Shown: positions 1 to 10,647 of the stretch, in pieces
Layout: every line of letters begins with the position of its first letter
Position numbering within the stretch: the stretch's first letter is position 1
Source of the DNA: Platycnemis pennipes
Taxonomy: Eukaryota; Arthropoda; Insecta; Odonata; Platycnemididae
Length of the DNA stretch: 64,000 bases
Reading direction: 5' to 3'
Assembly: GCA_933228895.1 (NCBI GenBank)
Contig: OW121849.1
Location: 126,236,849 to 126,300,848, forward strand
The notes under the pieces: generated by a model
What the model saw: the letters and a program-made list of their open reading frames with translations, nothing else
Told to the model about the DNA's origin: nothing
Database searches by the model: none
Made by a program: the position numbers and the translations under genes

Positions 1-35
1 TAACCGTGCTTATGCATTTTTTTGATTTTCTGTAG

Positions 36-101
36 GGTTCAAGCTACTTCTTAAACGCTCGGTGGCTCCTGTATACGTTGTATCCCAACTGCTACCATGC
101 C
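36..101 (+). CDS. Candidate internal exon, possibly gene A
   Basis: A pyrimidine-rich tract ending in TAG precedes a 66-nt stretch that is followed by a consensus GTAAGT donor. One frame is open across all 22 codons, starts and ends on codon boundaries, and encodes a hydrophobic, aromatic-rich peptide (contains NARWLLYTLYPNCYHA), like part of a membrane segment. Its phase-0 end matches the phase-0 start of the exon at 13454, so it could be an earlier exon of gene A. That link rests only on phase and strand. The product is not recognised. Confidence 0.35.
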
Positions 102-1127
102 GTAAGTGAAATCTTCTATCGCATTTGCAATCATTTCATCCATGAACATGGATAATTTCATCGATGCTCGATTGTTTCCCAGTCTTGCATAGATCCTATG
201 ATCCTATCTTGTCTTCACAGCAGAGTAGAAATTGTTAGCGGTGCTTGAAAGGGTATCATGAAGATTCCTTGCTAGTCGTTTGAAATATGCCGTCATAAAA
301 CTTTTTAATATATTCTGCTTTTGAATTATTTGCCTTTCCGGTACAATATCAGATAAGATATTGTACTACAATCGAAACCTAGGTCGGTGTCTCAATAAAT
401 TTGTGGAATCTTACAAAGTTGTTTTTCACCTTGCTACTACGATAAGCTTGATAATTTTACATTACTCCGCGGTTACCATGTTTAACTGTATTTTCATTGA
501 AGCTACCCTGCACATTGTTTTCTGTAGCACTGCAGTGATAAAGCCATATTTATGTCCAACGTTACTCATGAATAATACTTGTCAATTGTTGGCGTTTCAT
601 TTTTAAGTGGTAGGTACCTAATTATTGCATTTTTGTTGTATGGTGATGTAGACAAATAATTTTTTGGGCATGATGCCTTACGTGTGCCATCTTGATATTT
701 GGCATGCATATAGTAAAATGTATGAGCAATAACATATATTTTTATTTAAAAAATTGAAGGGGGGGTGTTTTGAGATATTCGAGGTCAAAGGTCACGGTCA
801 ATGACCTCAAGTGTGGAAATTCTTATAAACATGTCATGTTGTATATCATTGTAAAGCCCTACGTATTACCTTTCCAAAAATGTATTTTTCATTTTTGTAT
901 CTCGAATAGATCCAGAATTATAGTCATTTATCTTGAGACAGACATGTTGAAATTTTGATCAATTTCCAACTTTCGCGGACCTATAACTTTTGTCACAATT
1001 GTCATTTACTTCTGCAAATTGGTAGTTTTCCATCTCTTACCAGGATGATTGAATGTACCAAATTTGAAAAAAATCTGACATGGTCGGGTTGAAAATGTTA
1101 CTTTTCTGTGTTGAATTGACATGGAAT
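102..1127. other. Non-coding stretch, probably intron
   Basis: A+T-rich sequence without a convincing exon, RNA gene or recognisable element. The short open frames here carry no recognisable domain or paired splice sites. If the exon at 36-101 belongs to gene A, this is intron. Confidence 0.4.
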
Positions 1128-1269
1128 TACCCAGCAAGCACAAGGTCAATGATCGTGTGAAACCTCCCAGGACGGTTTCAATCATACTAGATTCCGTCCT
1201 CAATATCAAGTAGCGGCTAGCACACTAGGTCTAGTGCTGGATCAAGTATCGTGTGAAACGGGCGTAAGA
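1128..1269 (-). repeat. Transposon end of a GTTTCACAC family, copy 1
   Basis: Read on the minus strand this piece begins GCCCGTTTCACAC and continues with a block (GATCCAGCAC, then AGTGTGCTAGC) that recurs on the plus strand near 40862-40925. The two copies are in opposite orientation and share order and spacing of the blocks, so they are one dispersed family. No transposase is visible and the family cannot be named. Confidence 0.45.
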
Positions 1270-1447
1270 TCATAATAAACATAAATATTACTTTGCTCGA
1301 TATCTTACAAAATACGCTACAGTGACTGTCCCCTTTTAATTTGGAATTTATTTCAATTCCCAATAATTTAACTGTTTCTGTATTAGTTTTATTGAGACTA
1401 CATGTTATCATTTGGGTTTTATTAGTATTTAAAACCAAACCATTATT
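1270..1447 (-). mobile_element. LINE reverse transcriptase fragment, downstream half
   Basis: The minus-strand translation contains NGLVLNTNKTQ and then KLLGIEINSKL, typical of the end of the reverse transcriptase domain of Jockey/CR1-type non-LTR elements. It continues, after a 3.7-kb hAT insertion, from the fragment at 5177-5420, whose last residues (ALDWF) join directly to the first residues here. The copy is truncated and not functional. Confidence 0.7.
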
Positions 1448-1455
1448 GTTAAACC
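1448..1455. repeat. 8-bp target-site duplication, left copy (hAT)
   Basis: GTTAAACC immediately precedes the element end CAGTGGCGGATT and recurs at 5169-5176 directly after the other end. Both copies lie in the interrupted LINE. Eight base pairs is the usual hAT duplication length. Confidence 0.85.
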
Positions 1456-2607
1456 CAGTGGCGGATTTAAGGGGGGGGTCACAGGGGTCATGACCCCCCA
1501 AATTTTATCAAAAATTTTTAATTTTTATTAGTTTCATAGTTTTTGTATCCTTGAAAAGGAGTAAAGGGAGTGTGTATGCAAATGCATGGCTACAAGTCCT
1601 AAACGTGAGAGAAGTTTGAGTTGTATTTATCATAGAGCATAGCACTCCCTACTGTAAAAAACAAGCTCAAAAATAAAATAGGCTGTGTCCCAACTCGTTA
1701 GGCATTAGGGAGAATGGATTTGGGTGCCTAAAATTTAGCTGGCTAACCCAAAAGGGAGCATGAATTGGGACATCCTTACGCAGGTATTGCTATCTGCTGG
1801 GATCGAAACCAATGAAAAAAAAGAGAATGTGAAAGGGATGCAAATGATGTACAAAATCTTACACAATCCATATTGTTAACTTTCTCATGCCATTGTGTAA
1901 AGAGAATTTAATTTCAGTTTAGGGTACCGTAGATTAGCATCTTGTCATATTTTCCATAATTTAGATAATACATTTATTTTAATGTAGAACAATAGGCCTT
2001 CTCCTACTTCTGAATGAATCTCTCTGTCATGTCACTACTCCCTATAACGATATTTTATTGTGATAAATGAATCAACACGACTAATTATAAAAATATCAAC
2101 AAACTTTCAGCCAAAATATTTTCCCTCGTTGGTAGCCATCTTCGTCGAGTCCACTGCTCTCGCTTTGAATGCTTTAAATCATGGGAAAAGGATGCACGCG
2201 TCGATGCCCAAATCTGGCGGCTGAAAAAGGTACTTATGAAATCCACTCCCTTATGATGCCTAACAAGTTGGGACACCCTTACAAGATGGCGTCCTCCCTA
2301 AATTCTGGGATGGTACCTATCTGGTGCATTGGGACACAGCTATAGAGCCTGCATAGTCGGAAGTGCCTCAGTGCTTTCGGCAATGTTCAGCAGTTTCCGA
2401 TGTCTCGTGATAAGCTCATGGAGCTCGACTGACAGACAAGTGAGTCTTCACCTACCCTTGAATAGTAGGAATAGGTAATGTATGATATAATATGGAATAG
2501 CAGGGGTGCACCAGGCGCGTAGCCAGGGGTGTTAGACCCCCCCCCCTGAAATTTTTCATCGGCTAGAAAAAAGAGAAAATAGGGAGGATGAGAGGAAGGC
2601 TATAAGA

Positions 2608-3936
2608 CCCAAGCAGCATCGTATGGCAGTTATACGTCGCTCCAATGTCATTTTGATGTCACCAATGTCGTTTTAACATCGGATGATCATTACGATATAA
2701 AAATGACACAAATGATACCTTTCTCCGATGTAAAATTGATATCGTCGATCGTATCTTAAATTGATAATTAATAGATATCGTTTTCCGATGCAAAGATTAT
2801 GTCAGCTGAGCTGACTAATAAAGGGTATAAAAATGATCATATTTTTCTGGTCGCTGGATTTTATAATTTTGAGTAGTCACATTTATTCCCCCGACGTCAG
2901 AGAGAAGAAAGTAAAAAATTTGTGATTGGTCAGAACATCAGAAACCATTTGGAGGCCTACATATAAAATAATATGACTTTTTAAGGATTCGACAGCACAG
3001 AAAGAAAAAACACGAGCCTGAGTTATCATGTTTCGCTTCCACTCCATATCGCTTGAATCTTCAGAATTAGTAAGGATTCGATGTTTGCTTATAAATTGCC
3101 GTTCACGCGGCAGGCTTGGAATATCCTACCTTTGCCGTCAAGCGCTGGATGGGGTTCACCTTTGGTCGTGGCTTCTTTGAAGCCCTTTCTCCCTTGCATT
3201 GCCATGCGAATTAGGGATCCTGGGTAGCGTTGAGCAGCCAAAGGTCCGTGGTTCCATTCCCGGTCCAGGTGAATGTTTTCGCATGGCAATTAATGTGAAC
3301 GCACATTGCGTTATTGGGTTATCCCACATTGGGTTATAACTCCAATAACTTCAACAGAAAACGAGTTTGAAATATTTTATTACAATGATAACGCTTAAAG
3401 TTACGTATCTTCCAGTAAGGGAAGTTCGGTTACGAGTAAATTAGGTGTCTTATTACTATCATAAATGCTTAAAATTACCCATTACCTAATAAGGAGAGTT
3501 GGGTCATGGGTAAAATGCAGGGTTCTCAATGTGAACGATCTTAGATCGAAACTACCTCTCGCAATTTCTTTTTCCATCGCAATTTTATTGTTCGACCATC
3601 CCTTATTATAAATACTTGTAGCATGTTTATCCAGGATACATTTTAGCTATCTTACTTATTAAATCATCCCAATATCATGTTAATTAAAAATCAGTCCATG
3701 GTAATATCAAATATACACCGGCCCAATATCATTTTTATGCCACTGTATAGTGGTGACATGTCTTTTTATCATCAAATTAATATTGGCCCAATATCGTCAG
3801 CAAATGTAATTTTTAGAATGGCAAATGTTATCACTTTTGACATTTGCCGATATCGGTAGCCAATATCGGATTGACCAATAAGTGATATGTGATGGTGTAA
3901 AAATGATATTGGGCCGATATCATTATGCTCCGTGGG
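2608..3936. mobile_element. Probable nested TIR element rich in ATCGG/CCGAT motifs
   Basis: The left edge reads CCCAAGCAGCAT and the right edge, on the other strand, CCCACGGAGCAT, an imperfect inverted repeat. The interior near both ends repeats short motifs: GGCCCAATATC at 3719, 3785 and (inverted) 3908, and CCGATATCGG near 3847. No coding frame or clear target duplication was found, so boundaries and family are tentative. Confidence 0.35.
3198..3290 (+). repeat. tRNA-like core within a 13-bp inverted repeat
   Basis: ATTGCCATGCGAA at 3198-3210 is repeated as an exact inverted copy at 3278-3290. Between them is GGTTCCATTCC, close to the RNA polymerase III B box, preceded by TGGGTAGCGTTGAG, which resembles an A box. 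This suggests a tRNA-derived short element or tRNA pseudogene. No complete cloverleaf can be folded by eye. Confidence 0.45.
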
Positions 3937-3944
3937 GAAGGGTA

Positions 3945-4316
3945 CGTTGTTGCAGAAACCGTGGACTCCTCCTTTAGACTACCAGTTCCCTCATAACGAA
4001 GTAATGAAGAAAGGAAAGCCTACAAAAACTATGCACAGAGAACACATCTTTACAAGTTCCACTGGCTTTTGCTGTCTCATAAAGACAGGGGGCTGTACTG
4101 TAAATATTGTGTACTTTTTTCATCTGGCTTAGGAAGTGTCCACCACAACGTGACTCCACTTAGGAAATTAGTTAAAGAACCCCTTAAAAAGTTTGATAAT
4201 CTCTTAGGAGGAAAAGGTGACATCACCACTCCCGAGGAAAACAGATTCCATGTATCTGCAGTTGACAATGGAAAAGACTTTTTACTAACATACAATGAAC
4301 CATCTTTAGAAATAAA
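3945..4316 (+). pseudogene. hAT transposase fragment, amino-terminal region
   Basis: Two overlapping plus-strand frames together resemble the amino-terminal zinc-finger region of ZMYM/hAT-type transposases. A W-P-FP segment in one frame is followed, after a frameshift near 4070, by GLYCKYCVLF in the other, then a variable stretch with LVKEPLKKFDNLLGGKGDI. The aligned C-x2-C and aromatic residues are typical of this finger. The rest of the transposase, including the RNase H-like catalytic core and dimerisation region, is missing, and a SINE begins just after it. It is a relic of the surrounding element's own gene. Confidence 0.55.
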
Positions 4317-4317
4317 C

Positions 4318-4630
4318 AACCGACTGATCGACCGGATCGGGTTGGTGTGGTGGCTAGAGTACTGGCCTCCCATCTCGAGGGCCCAGGTTCGATTCCTGGC
4401 AGTGGCATATTTTTCAGTGGAAAACCGGTCCCCAATTGAATGCCTAGTGGAGGGCATTTCAAGTCCAGTACTCCGTCCGTCGGATGGGACATTAAACCAT
4501 GGCCCCCTTGGCGCCTTTCGTTAAGAGTAGGCTAATACCGACACCGGGTTTCTCTCCACGCTTCTTCCGTTTCCTGAAAACTTCTACTATTACCCAATTA
4601 CCAACCTATCCTAAATGGCGTAAATGGTTT
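4318..4630 (+). mobile_element. tRNA-derived SINE, copy 1
   Basis: Near the 5' end there is an A-box-like stretch (GTGGCTAGAGTACTGG) and, about 40 bases later, a perfect B box (GGTTCGATTCC). The tRNA-like head is followed by a body of about 240 bp. The same body occurs at 48253-48560: shared blocks include GTCCGTCGGATGGGAC versus GTCCATAGGATGGGAC, then TTAAGAGTA, GGGTTTCTC and CCTATC.TAAATGG. Two dispersed copies with polymerase III promoter boxes define a SINE family. No clear target duplication was found. Confidence 0.75.
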
Positions 4631-5168
4631 TTTTTAAACATTTTTGTAGTCAATTATTTTCTAGATTTTCCCACTTGAGTAATTTGAAAAAAACTGATCA
4701 TGAGTTGGCTTTCTATAAATTCTATTGTTTCATGATACTGATAATACCGTACAGCAATATTAGCACCCAACTCAAACTTTTTAGTAAGCCCCTAATTAAA
4801 AAGATAGTTTTTAACTTTTATGTATTTGCTTATCATCACTGTAAACCTTTTGCAATGAAATTTTTTCACATTTTCTGTTGTATGAAACATTAATATTTTA
4901 TATTTATTTTAAACCTCAAGTTGGCTTTTTACTTCTTCTCCATTGTTAAACTTGTCTAAAATTGTTCAATATCATCTTATTGTTAAGAATACAAATGAGA
5001 TTTTAGGCTCCAAACTGCGTAAAAAATGGGTATTTTAAAAACATTTGCACGGGAGAACACCCCTCTCTCCCAGGGTGGGAAGGGGGGGGGGGGGTTAATG
5101 GGGGGTATTCTATACTCCCCGGACACAGGACATGACCCCCCCCATATTTGATGCTGAATCCGCCCCTG

Positions 5169-5176
5169 GTTAAACC
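5169..5176. repeat. 8-bp target-site duplication, right copy (hAT)
   Basis: GTTAAACC, identical to 1448-1455, directly follows the right end CCGCCCCTG of the hAT element. The LINE frame resumes on the far side. Confidence 0.85.
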
Positions 5177-5420
5177 AATCAAGGGCCTGCATTTTAATAT
5201 CCTCATATTGAGCCTTTGCATCATGTATGTTATTAAATTTTTGAATTAGGGTTGTATCATCTGCATATAAAACTGATTCAGTTTTCATATTAAAAGAAAG
5301 GTCATCAATCATAATAATAAATAAAATAGGACTCAGGACAGCCCTGTGGTACTCCATATTTTATTGTACGGGCCTCATATCTAGTGCCATTCACTTCCAC
5401 CAATTGATGTCTATCTGTTA
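5177..5420 (-). mobile_element. LINE reverse transcriptase fragment, upstream half
   Basis: The minus strand encodes SPILFIIMIDDLS, the catalytic YADD box as VLYADDTTLI, and then KMQALDWF, a standard reverse transcriptase arrangement of non-LTR elements. Further upstream is a short segment with KYGVPQG, one frame out because of a small indel. The reading continues at 1447 across the hAT insertion. The 5' end of the fragment coincides with a TTAA-beginning repeat at 5418, which cut or truncated it. Confidence 0.75.
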
Positions 5421-5508
5421 ACCCTCTTAGTGCCACGAGCCGATATATCGGCTTTTGCTCCTCGGGCGAAAAGTGCCACGAGCCGATATATCGGCTCGAG
5501 CGTAAAAT
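5418..5508. repeat. Palindrome-bearing TTAACCC repeat, copy 1
   Basis: It starts TTAACCCTCTTAGTGCC and then carries GAGCCGATATATCGGCT twice; the second copy completes the exact 18-bp palindrome GAGCCGATATATCGGCTC. Related copies lie at 40449-40541 and, more divergent, at the ends of 57657-57936. TTAA starts and flanks suggest non-autonomous piggyBac-like elements. Confidence 0.6.
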
Positions 5509-5612
5509 TGTTTTTCAAACTAATTTTGTTGAAATAATTAACTTTATCCTTTATCAAATGTATTAGAATATTATAACCAACAAATAATTCCTTTTTATTA
5601 AAATAAAAAAAC

Positions 5613-5964
5613 TAGGGATGGGTCGGTTCCACTTTTTTTCGGTCCCGGTTCCGGTTCGGTTCTTAACTTCGGTTCTCGGTTCCGGTTCTTAATTTACCAC
5701 TTACTTTTCATTGCTCAATGGTAAGATAAGGTAATCAATAATCATTTTCAGAGACTGAATTAGAATAATTCGCGACTTTTAAGCATGTTAGTACACTATT
5801 TCACCAGGTTTTAATGTGAAGGCTCCACTTTCGGAGTGTGAGTAGGTTTCAAACTGGTTTTCGCGCCAATTATTTCGGTACCGATTATTTTTGGCCTCGG
5901 TTCCGGTTCTAAGCTCAAGAACCGGTGGAACCGAGAACCGAAGAACCGAACCGACCCATCCCTA
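5613..5964. mobile_element. hAT-type MITE, 352 bp
   Basis: Terminal inverted repeats start TAGGGATGGGTCGGTTC and run inward through repeated GGTTCCGG/CCGGAACC-type blocks at both ends. The element is flanked by the 8-bp direct repeat AAAAAAAC (5605-5612 and 5965-5972). There is no coding capacity. The 8-bp duplication and TIRs fit a hAT-type miniature element; the homopolymer target makes the duplication slightly less certain. Confidence 0.75.
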
Positions 5965-6079
5965 AAAAAAACATTACATTGATATCAAAAATAGTAACTT
6001 CATATTGTGTTTTTTCATAAAGCCAACCCACTCTTATTGTTATTCTTAGGTGGCTTTGCCGCAGAACATAAATTTATAT

Positions 6080-6620
6080 ATTTATATAAGCCTGATTTCT
6101 CATGCCTAGTCTTGCTTGAGAATACTAGTAGAAAGGAATTTAGAATATAATCAGGATGTATTGGCTTGCTTTGTTGATTTCAGGTGCTCAACGAGTGAGG
6201 TAAGAAAAGTCAATGAAAATAGGCAGAAGATAGGAGTATACTGGAAAGACAGGAGACTGATCCAAAATTTGTACATGGCACAGAAGGTGCATGTGAGAGT
6301 AGAGAGAGAGAGCATGTGGAGAATTGCATTTGGCAGTAATAGGAAGGGGTTTAGATTGGGCTGTCCATTATAACTGGCACTTTTTTTTTATACGCTCGGA
6401 GGAAATGGTGAGAGAGGCTCAGGATGGGTGTGTCAGGTGTAAAGGTTGGGGGAAAATGATAAAGTCAGTGTGGTTTGCAGATAACCAAATGTTAGTCAGT
6501 CAGCCAAGGGATTACAAAAAATATTAAATGCTCTACAAAGACTATGGGTATGATATTGAATATAGATGAACTTACCAGAAAATGAAAGTATGTAGATGTT
6601 TTAGAACAAAAATGGCCAGA
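6080..6620 (+). mobile_element. LINE fragment, reverse transcriptase region
   Basis: Three plus-strand frames together carry decayed reverse transcriptase motifs: QDVLACFVDF (motif A region), GVYWKDRRLIQNLYMAQ, GFRLGCPL (motif B region) and SVWFADNQMLVSQ (motif C, catalytic FADD changed to FADN). It is broken by frameshifts and interrupted after 6626 by a TIR element, then resumes at 7144. The broad type is unclassified non-LTR. Confidence 0.6.
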
Positions 6621-6626
6621 ATGAAT

Positions 6627-7143
6627 GGGGGCGTTTACTCGGAACCGAAATCGCAATTTTGTACACGAAATCGTTAGATGGAAACGAAAAACGAATTTTA
6701 GTGAAAAAATTAATCTTTTAACCACAACCATTCACTCATAAATCAAAAATTAAAATAAGCAAAAGGTGATGCCCACCGAAAATGCTGCTGTGATAACATT
6801 GACGTCATTTTCCTCCCGTCCTTGACTGCTTTCAGGGGAGGGGGGTTCTCGGAAGGTCTGCTCACACAGATGCTGTCAAAATCGCTCCCATTGGCCGAGT
6901 CAGCTGTGTCCCCCCCTTTGCGATAAGGCGAAGTAGCTTCGCGGGCTCAGTTTCGATTGGACGAAGTGGATATACGTCAGAGGTTGCACCACACCCACTT
7001 TTCCGAAAGGGTTAAAAACATTAGTTTTTCGCCGCTTAAAACTTGGGAAATAATTGTCGGATCAGGAAACGGAAAAATACGGGTCCTTTTATTTTACAAA
7101 CTCTATCAGATTCGGCAATAAAAAAAATATGGTAAACGATCCC
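6627..7143. mobile_element. TIR element inside a LINE, 517 bp
   Basis: The interruption of the LINE begins GGGGGCGTTTAC and ends GTAAACGATCCC, an imperfect inverted repeat, with AT on each side as a possible 2-bp duplication. The interior is richer in CpG than its surroundings and has no recognisable protein. It has the form of a non-autonomous DNA transposon; the family is unknown. Confidence 0.45.
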
Positions 7144-7780
7144 ATTTAGGAGTATGAGATCAGAAGATAGAGCAGGTGGAGTAATTTTACTATGCAGGGA
7201 CATAGTATGTTGGAGGAAAAGGGATATAGCAGTTTCAAAGCAGAAGGAGAATTGCATTTGCAAAAGAAGCTTTTACTAGTAGGCAAGAACTAATGACAGA
7301 GTTGTTGAGTAGGGACAAAAAGAAAAGACTAGTGAAACGTCTAATATAGAGCATGGCAATATATGGTGTGGAAATATGGACTTTGAGGAAAGTAGATGAA
7401 AAAAGACTCCGAGCTTATGAGATATGGGTATGGAGAATGATGGTAAAAGTAAGGGGGGTTGAAAGGAGGATGAATGATGAAATGCTGGAATTGGTAGGAG
7501 AGGAAAATTGTTTGATTGAAAAAATTACAAGGCAATAGGTGTGGATGGAGAAGGTAGAAAAAGGTTGAGGGTGTTTTGGAGGAAGTGATTGAGGGAACAA
7601 TTTCGGTTGAGCTGGGTGGAGGGAGAAGAAGGAAGGGTAGTTTGAATACAATGATGGATGGTAGGAAGTACGTGGGGCTGAAGAGTGACATCGTGTGGAA
7701 TGTATACATTACCTATAGGTGTCTGGGGAATAATTTCAATTTCCATTTAGACCTTTCTTCACTGGTAGAAAACTAATAAT
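7144..7780 (+). mobile_element. LINE fragment, carboxy-terminal region
   Basis: Plus-strand frames contain RRRIAFAKEAFTSRQELMT and then MAIYGVEIWTLRKVDEKRL and IWVWRMM, a typical downstream region of non-LTR reverse transcriptases (the YG.E.W.L motif). It is the continuation of the fragment at 6080-6620 beyond the 517-bp insertion. Stops after 7538 show decay. The proline- and serine-rich open frames on the opposite strand are antisense shadows. Confidence 0.6.
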
Positions 7781-8836
7781 AATAAATTATCTCTTAGTAT
7801 CATGCCTTAATGGCTCAGCTCCCTTATCCATAGAAAATCAACCATAAAAAAATTGATTTATTTCTGTGATGCATAATCAAGGAAAAAATTATTCTAGTCC
7901 TCAGTTAGATTTTCTAAACTAATGATGATTTTGATGTACCGTGTTTCCAAACTCTGTGTTTGCAGTACTTATTTCATTTTTCAATAAACATTAATTTTTA
8001 CAGTTTAGTTTTAAATTTATTGCCAAAGTTTGCATTAGTTTGTACTCTATGTTTTCAATGATCGATCTAATAATCATTAGTAGTGTACTGAACAGGATAG
8101 TATTTCATGTCTATACCTACACTAGCAACCTGTGTACAGCTAGCAACCCAGTGTGTCTATTTTAATTTACATATTTACATGATTTTAAATATAATATATT
8201 TTTGCTCAATTATTTTGTTTTTAGTTCCCTTTGTGTTTTCAATTTAGCATATTGGCTGGACTCATTTAACTAAACCCAATAAACTAGAAATCTACATTAT
8301 ATTAACTGATTAAACATTAAAAGTACAGTCATATTATAATCACAAATACAGTATACCTTTTTTATGACTGTATAAACACACATGTTTGTAAAATAACTTT
8401 GTACAACTCCACAAATTTAATTTATTCTTCTCCATCGATTTCAAAGTTTAAGCATCATTGTCAAGGTATCCATATAATCTGTACAGTTCAGAGTAAGTAT
8501 TATATGTATACCTATAATATAATTTTCAATATCAATCAATAATCAATCTTATTAAATCCTAGCCTTGAAGACTACAATACCCAGGTTCACACTCACCACC
8601 AGTTTCAACTCTCTTGATCCCTCTCCCTCCCACAAATTACCTAATCCAATCCCACCATCGCAACTTAATGCCCATCCCCCATCTACTCAAGTCCTAATCC
8701 TCACCCCACCTTCTTCCATGGTATATAAAGACTGGACTGTGCAGATTGTATTAATACCTTGAGAATGACGCTTAGACATTGAAACTGATACATATATTTG
8801 TTCCTATGCAAAGTGTATAAATTTGCAATACTATAA
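7781..8836. other. No gene seen
   Basis: A+T-rich sequence with many short T/A runs. No exon with paired splice sites, RNA gene or clear transposon end was found. Confidence 0.4.
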
Positions 8837-10334
8837 CAGGGTGGCGATCATCAGGGAAAACCGGGAAAGCCTGGAATTGTCAGGGAATTTTGGAAATCTG
8901 GAAAAGTCAGGGAATAGTCAGGGAATTCTCATACCAGTCAGGGAGAAACTGGGATAGGTAATTCTCGTATTTTTCTACCATTACATAAACGTAAATACAG
9001 CTTTTAATGTCTATTCCCCACCCTTTATTTCACCAACTAAAACTAATGTCCATCGCTGAAGTGTATAGAATAAGCCCCACCAATTCGTTGAACATTCAGT
9101 TGTGAATCAGTTGTACATGTATCCCTTTTGTGGGTATATCCTTAGTGCATTATTTGCTTAGTAGTGTTAAAAATTCATGATCACCGTGTATTCTGGTCAT
9201 CACAAGGAATCCAAGGCTATGTTTTTCGGAAGATTTTACCTCGCGTTTTTTTTAACTTCCGAGATTCAGGTCTAGAGGTAGTTTTAGCACACTAGCTTGT
9301 AGTAAATACGTGCTTGCAGTTCGAAAAATACGAGATGATAATTATTTAAATGGTAATACAAGTATGATCACACGTGTAAACAAAACCTTACGTGAGATCA
9401 TCTTCGATTTCCCTTCCCCCATTCGCGAGACCATAAGAAGAGTTCTCCTCCCCTCCCCACCTTTCACACTCAATGTAATTATTGAATGGCCCCTTAGCTC
9501 CCTCTCGAAGAAATTTAATCAGGTCACAAACCACCTTAAATATGGCATTCCTAAATATGACGCTGCCGTTGCTAATTGCCTCATGTTTTCACTCGCAGTG
9601 GCACGATTACATTTTGTTTGTTTATACAAATGTTTTTACATTTTTTGTTCCCTCTTACAATCAAGGGGTTGTGACCACGTTAATCAAATTGTCATTAGCT
9701 TCTAAAACTCGTGCCATCCGATTTTGATCCAGTCCAAGAACTTGGCTTTGGTTTGTATTTTTCACGTAGCTTAGTGATACCTGTGCCGGAGTCCACCAGT
9801 AAATTAACCATTAACTTTCCCTTCGATGCCTTTTCAGTAATCTTCAACTTCCCAGAACTACCATGATACGCCACCTCTTCCTTGAAGAATTAGACATGTC
9901 AATTTGTAATTTTACCAAAGGAAACATAAATGGCCACGGAAATACGATACATGGCCGCGGAAACATGGCCATGAAAAATGTATTAACCCGCGTTACTCGC
10001 GCGAGATTTCCGATCAAGGTTACTCGCGTGGGGTGCTCCTGACACCCCAATGTAAATTTTCATTTAAAAATGGGTTTCAAAGCATTTTATTTGTGAAATC
10101 CATAAATATTATTTAAATATATGTTTTTACTAGCAGTGTTTATGCTGAGGAGGATGAGTTGATTGTTTAACTTGTACTCTCTAACCGTTGGCGGATCTAG
10201 GGTTGGGGAGAGTGGGAAAATCCCCCACCACAAATCCAAGAGAAATAGTTTTTTTTTGCGGAGGCTAAGTTCTGAGGGATAATGGGGCTCAGCAGGATCA
10301 AAGTTGCTTAGAGTAATGTGGAGAATCTCGGGTT

Positions 10335-10483
10335 GTACACCGGGTCACAATGTTCATTGTAGCCGAAGTTTCAACACTAACCGAGCGTCATTCTCGGGGC
10401 TAAGATGACTCACCTTTTTCCTGAGGACGATGCTTGATTAGTGTCGACACGACTGCTACAATGAACAATGCAACCCAATGTAC
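10335..10483. repeat. Fold-back repeat, 29-bp arms
   Basis: GTACACCGGGTCACAATGTT and following bases (10335-10363) return as an inverted copy at 10455-10483 with five mismatches over 29 positions; both share TGTTCATTGTAGC. The loop is about 90 bp. It looks like a small hairpin-type MITE inside the piggyBac relic. Confidence 0.5.
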
Positions 10484-10647
10484 CACCCCGGACGGTCCTT
10501 GTTCATACATCCATCGTTATACATAATTTTCTGAGTGCTAATTTTGAGGGGAAGGGGGGGGGGGGGGGAGTTCCTCCCCAAAATTTTTGTCCGGATCCGA
10601 TTCTTTCCGATAAGATAGTTATGTTCTTTCTAAATCCAAAGAGACTG

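Larger units (their letters stand above)
1456..5168. mobile_element. hAT-like transposon, degenerate, with nested insertions
   Basis: The element is bounded by imperfect terminal inverted repeats: CAGTGGCGGATT on the left and, on the other strand, CAGGGGCGGATT on the right. Both are followed by G-rich runs leading to GGGGTCATG-type sequence. It is flanked by the 8-bp direct repeat GTTAAACC and splits a LINE reading frame at exactly that point. Inside are the amino-terminal remains of a hAT transposase (about 3945-4316), a tRNA-derived SINE (4318-4630), a probable TIR element (2608-3936) and a tRNA-like hairpin (3198-3290). The catalytic region of the transposase is absent, so the copy could only move with a helper transposase. 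TIRs, duplication and the interrupted LINE are seen directly; the superfamily is inferred from them and from the fragment. Confidence 0.8.

Noticed and set aside
4326..4524. Carboxy-terminal part of an open frame after the hAT fragment
   Set aside because: It is a translation of the tRNA-derived SINE.
7341..7746. Proline- and serine-rich minus-strand frames up to 122 codons
   Set aside because: They are antisense to the LINE region encoding YG.EIW.L and have no support of their own.
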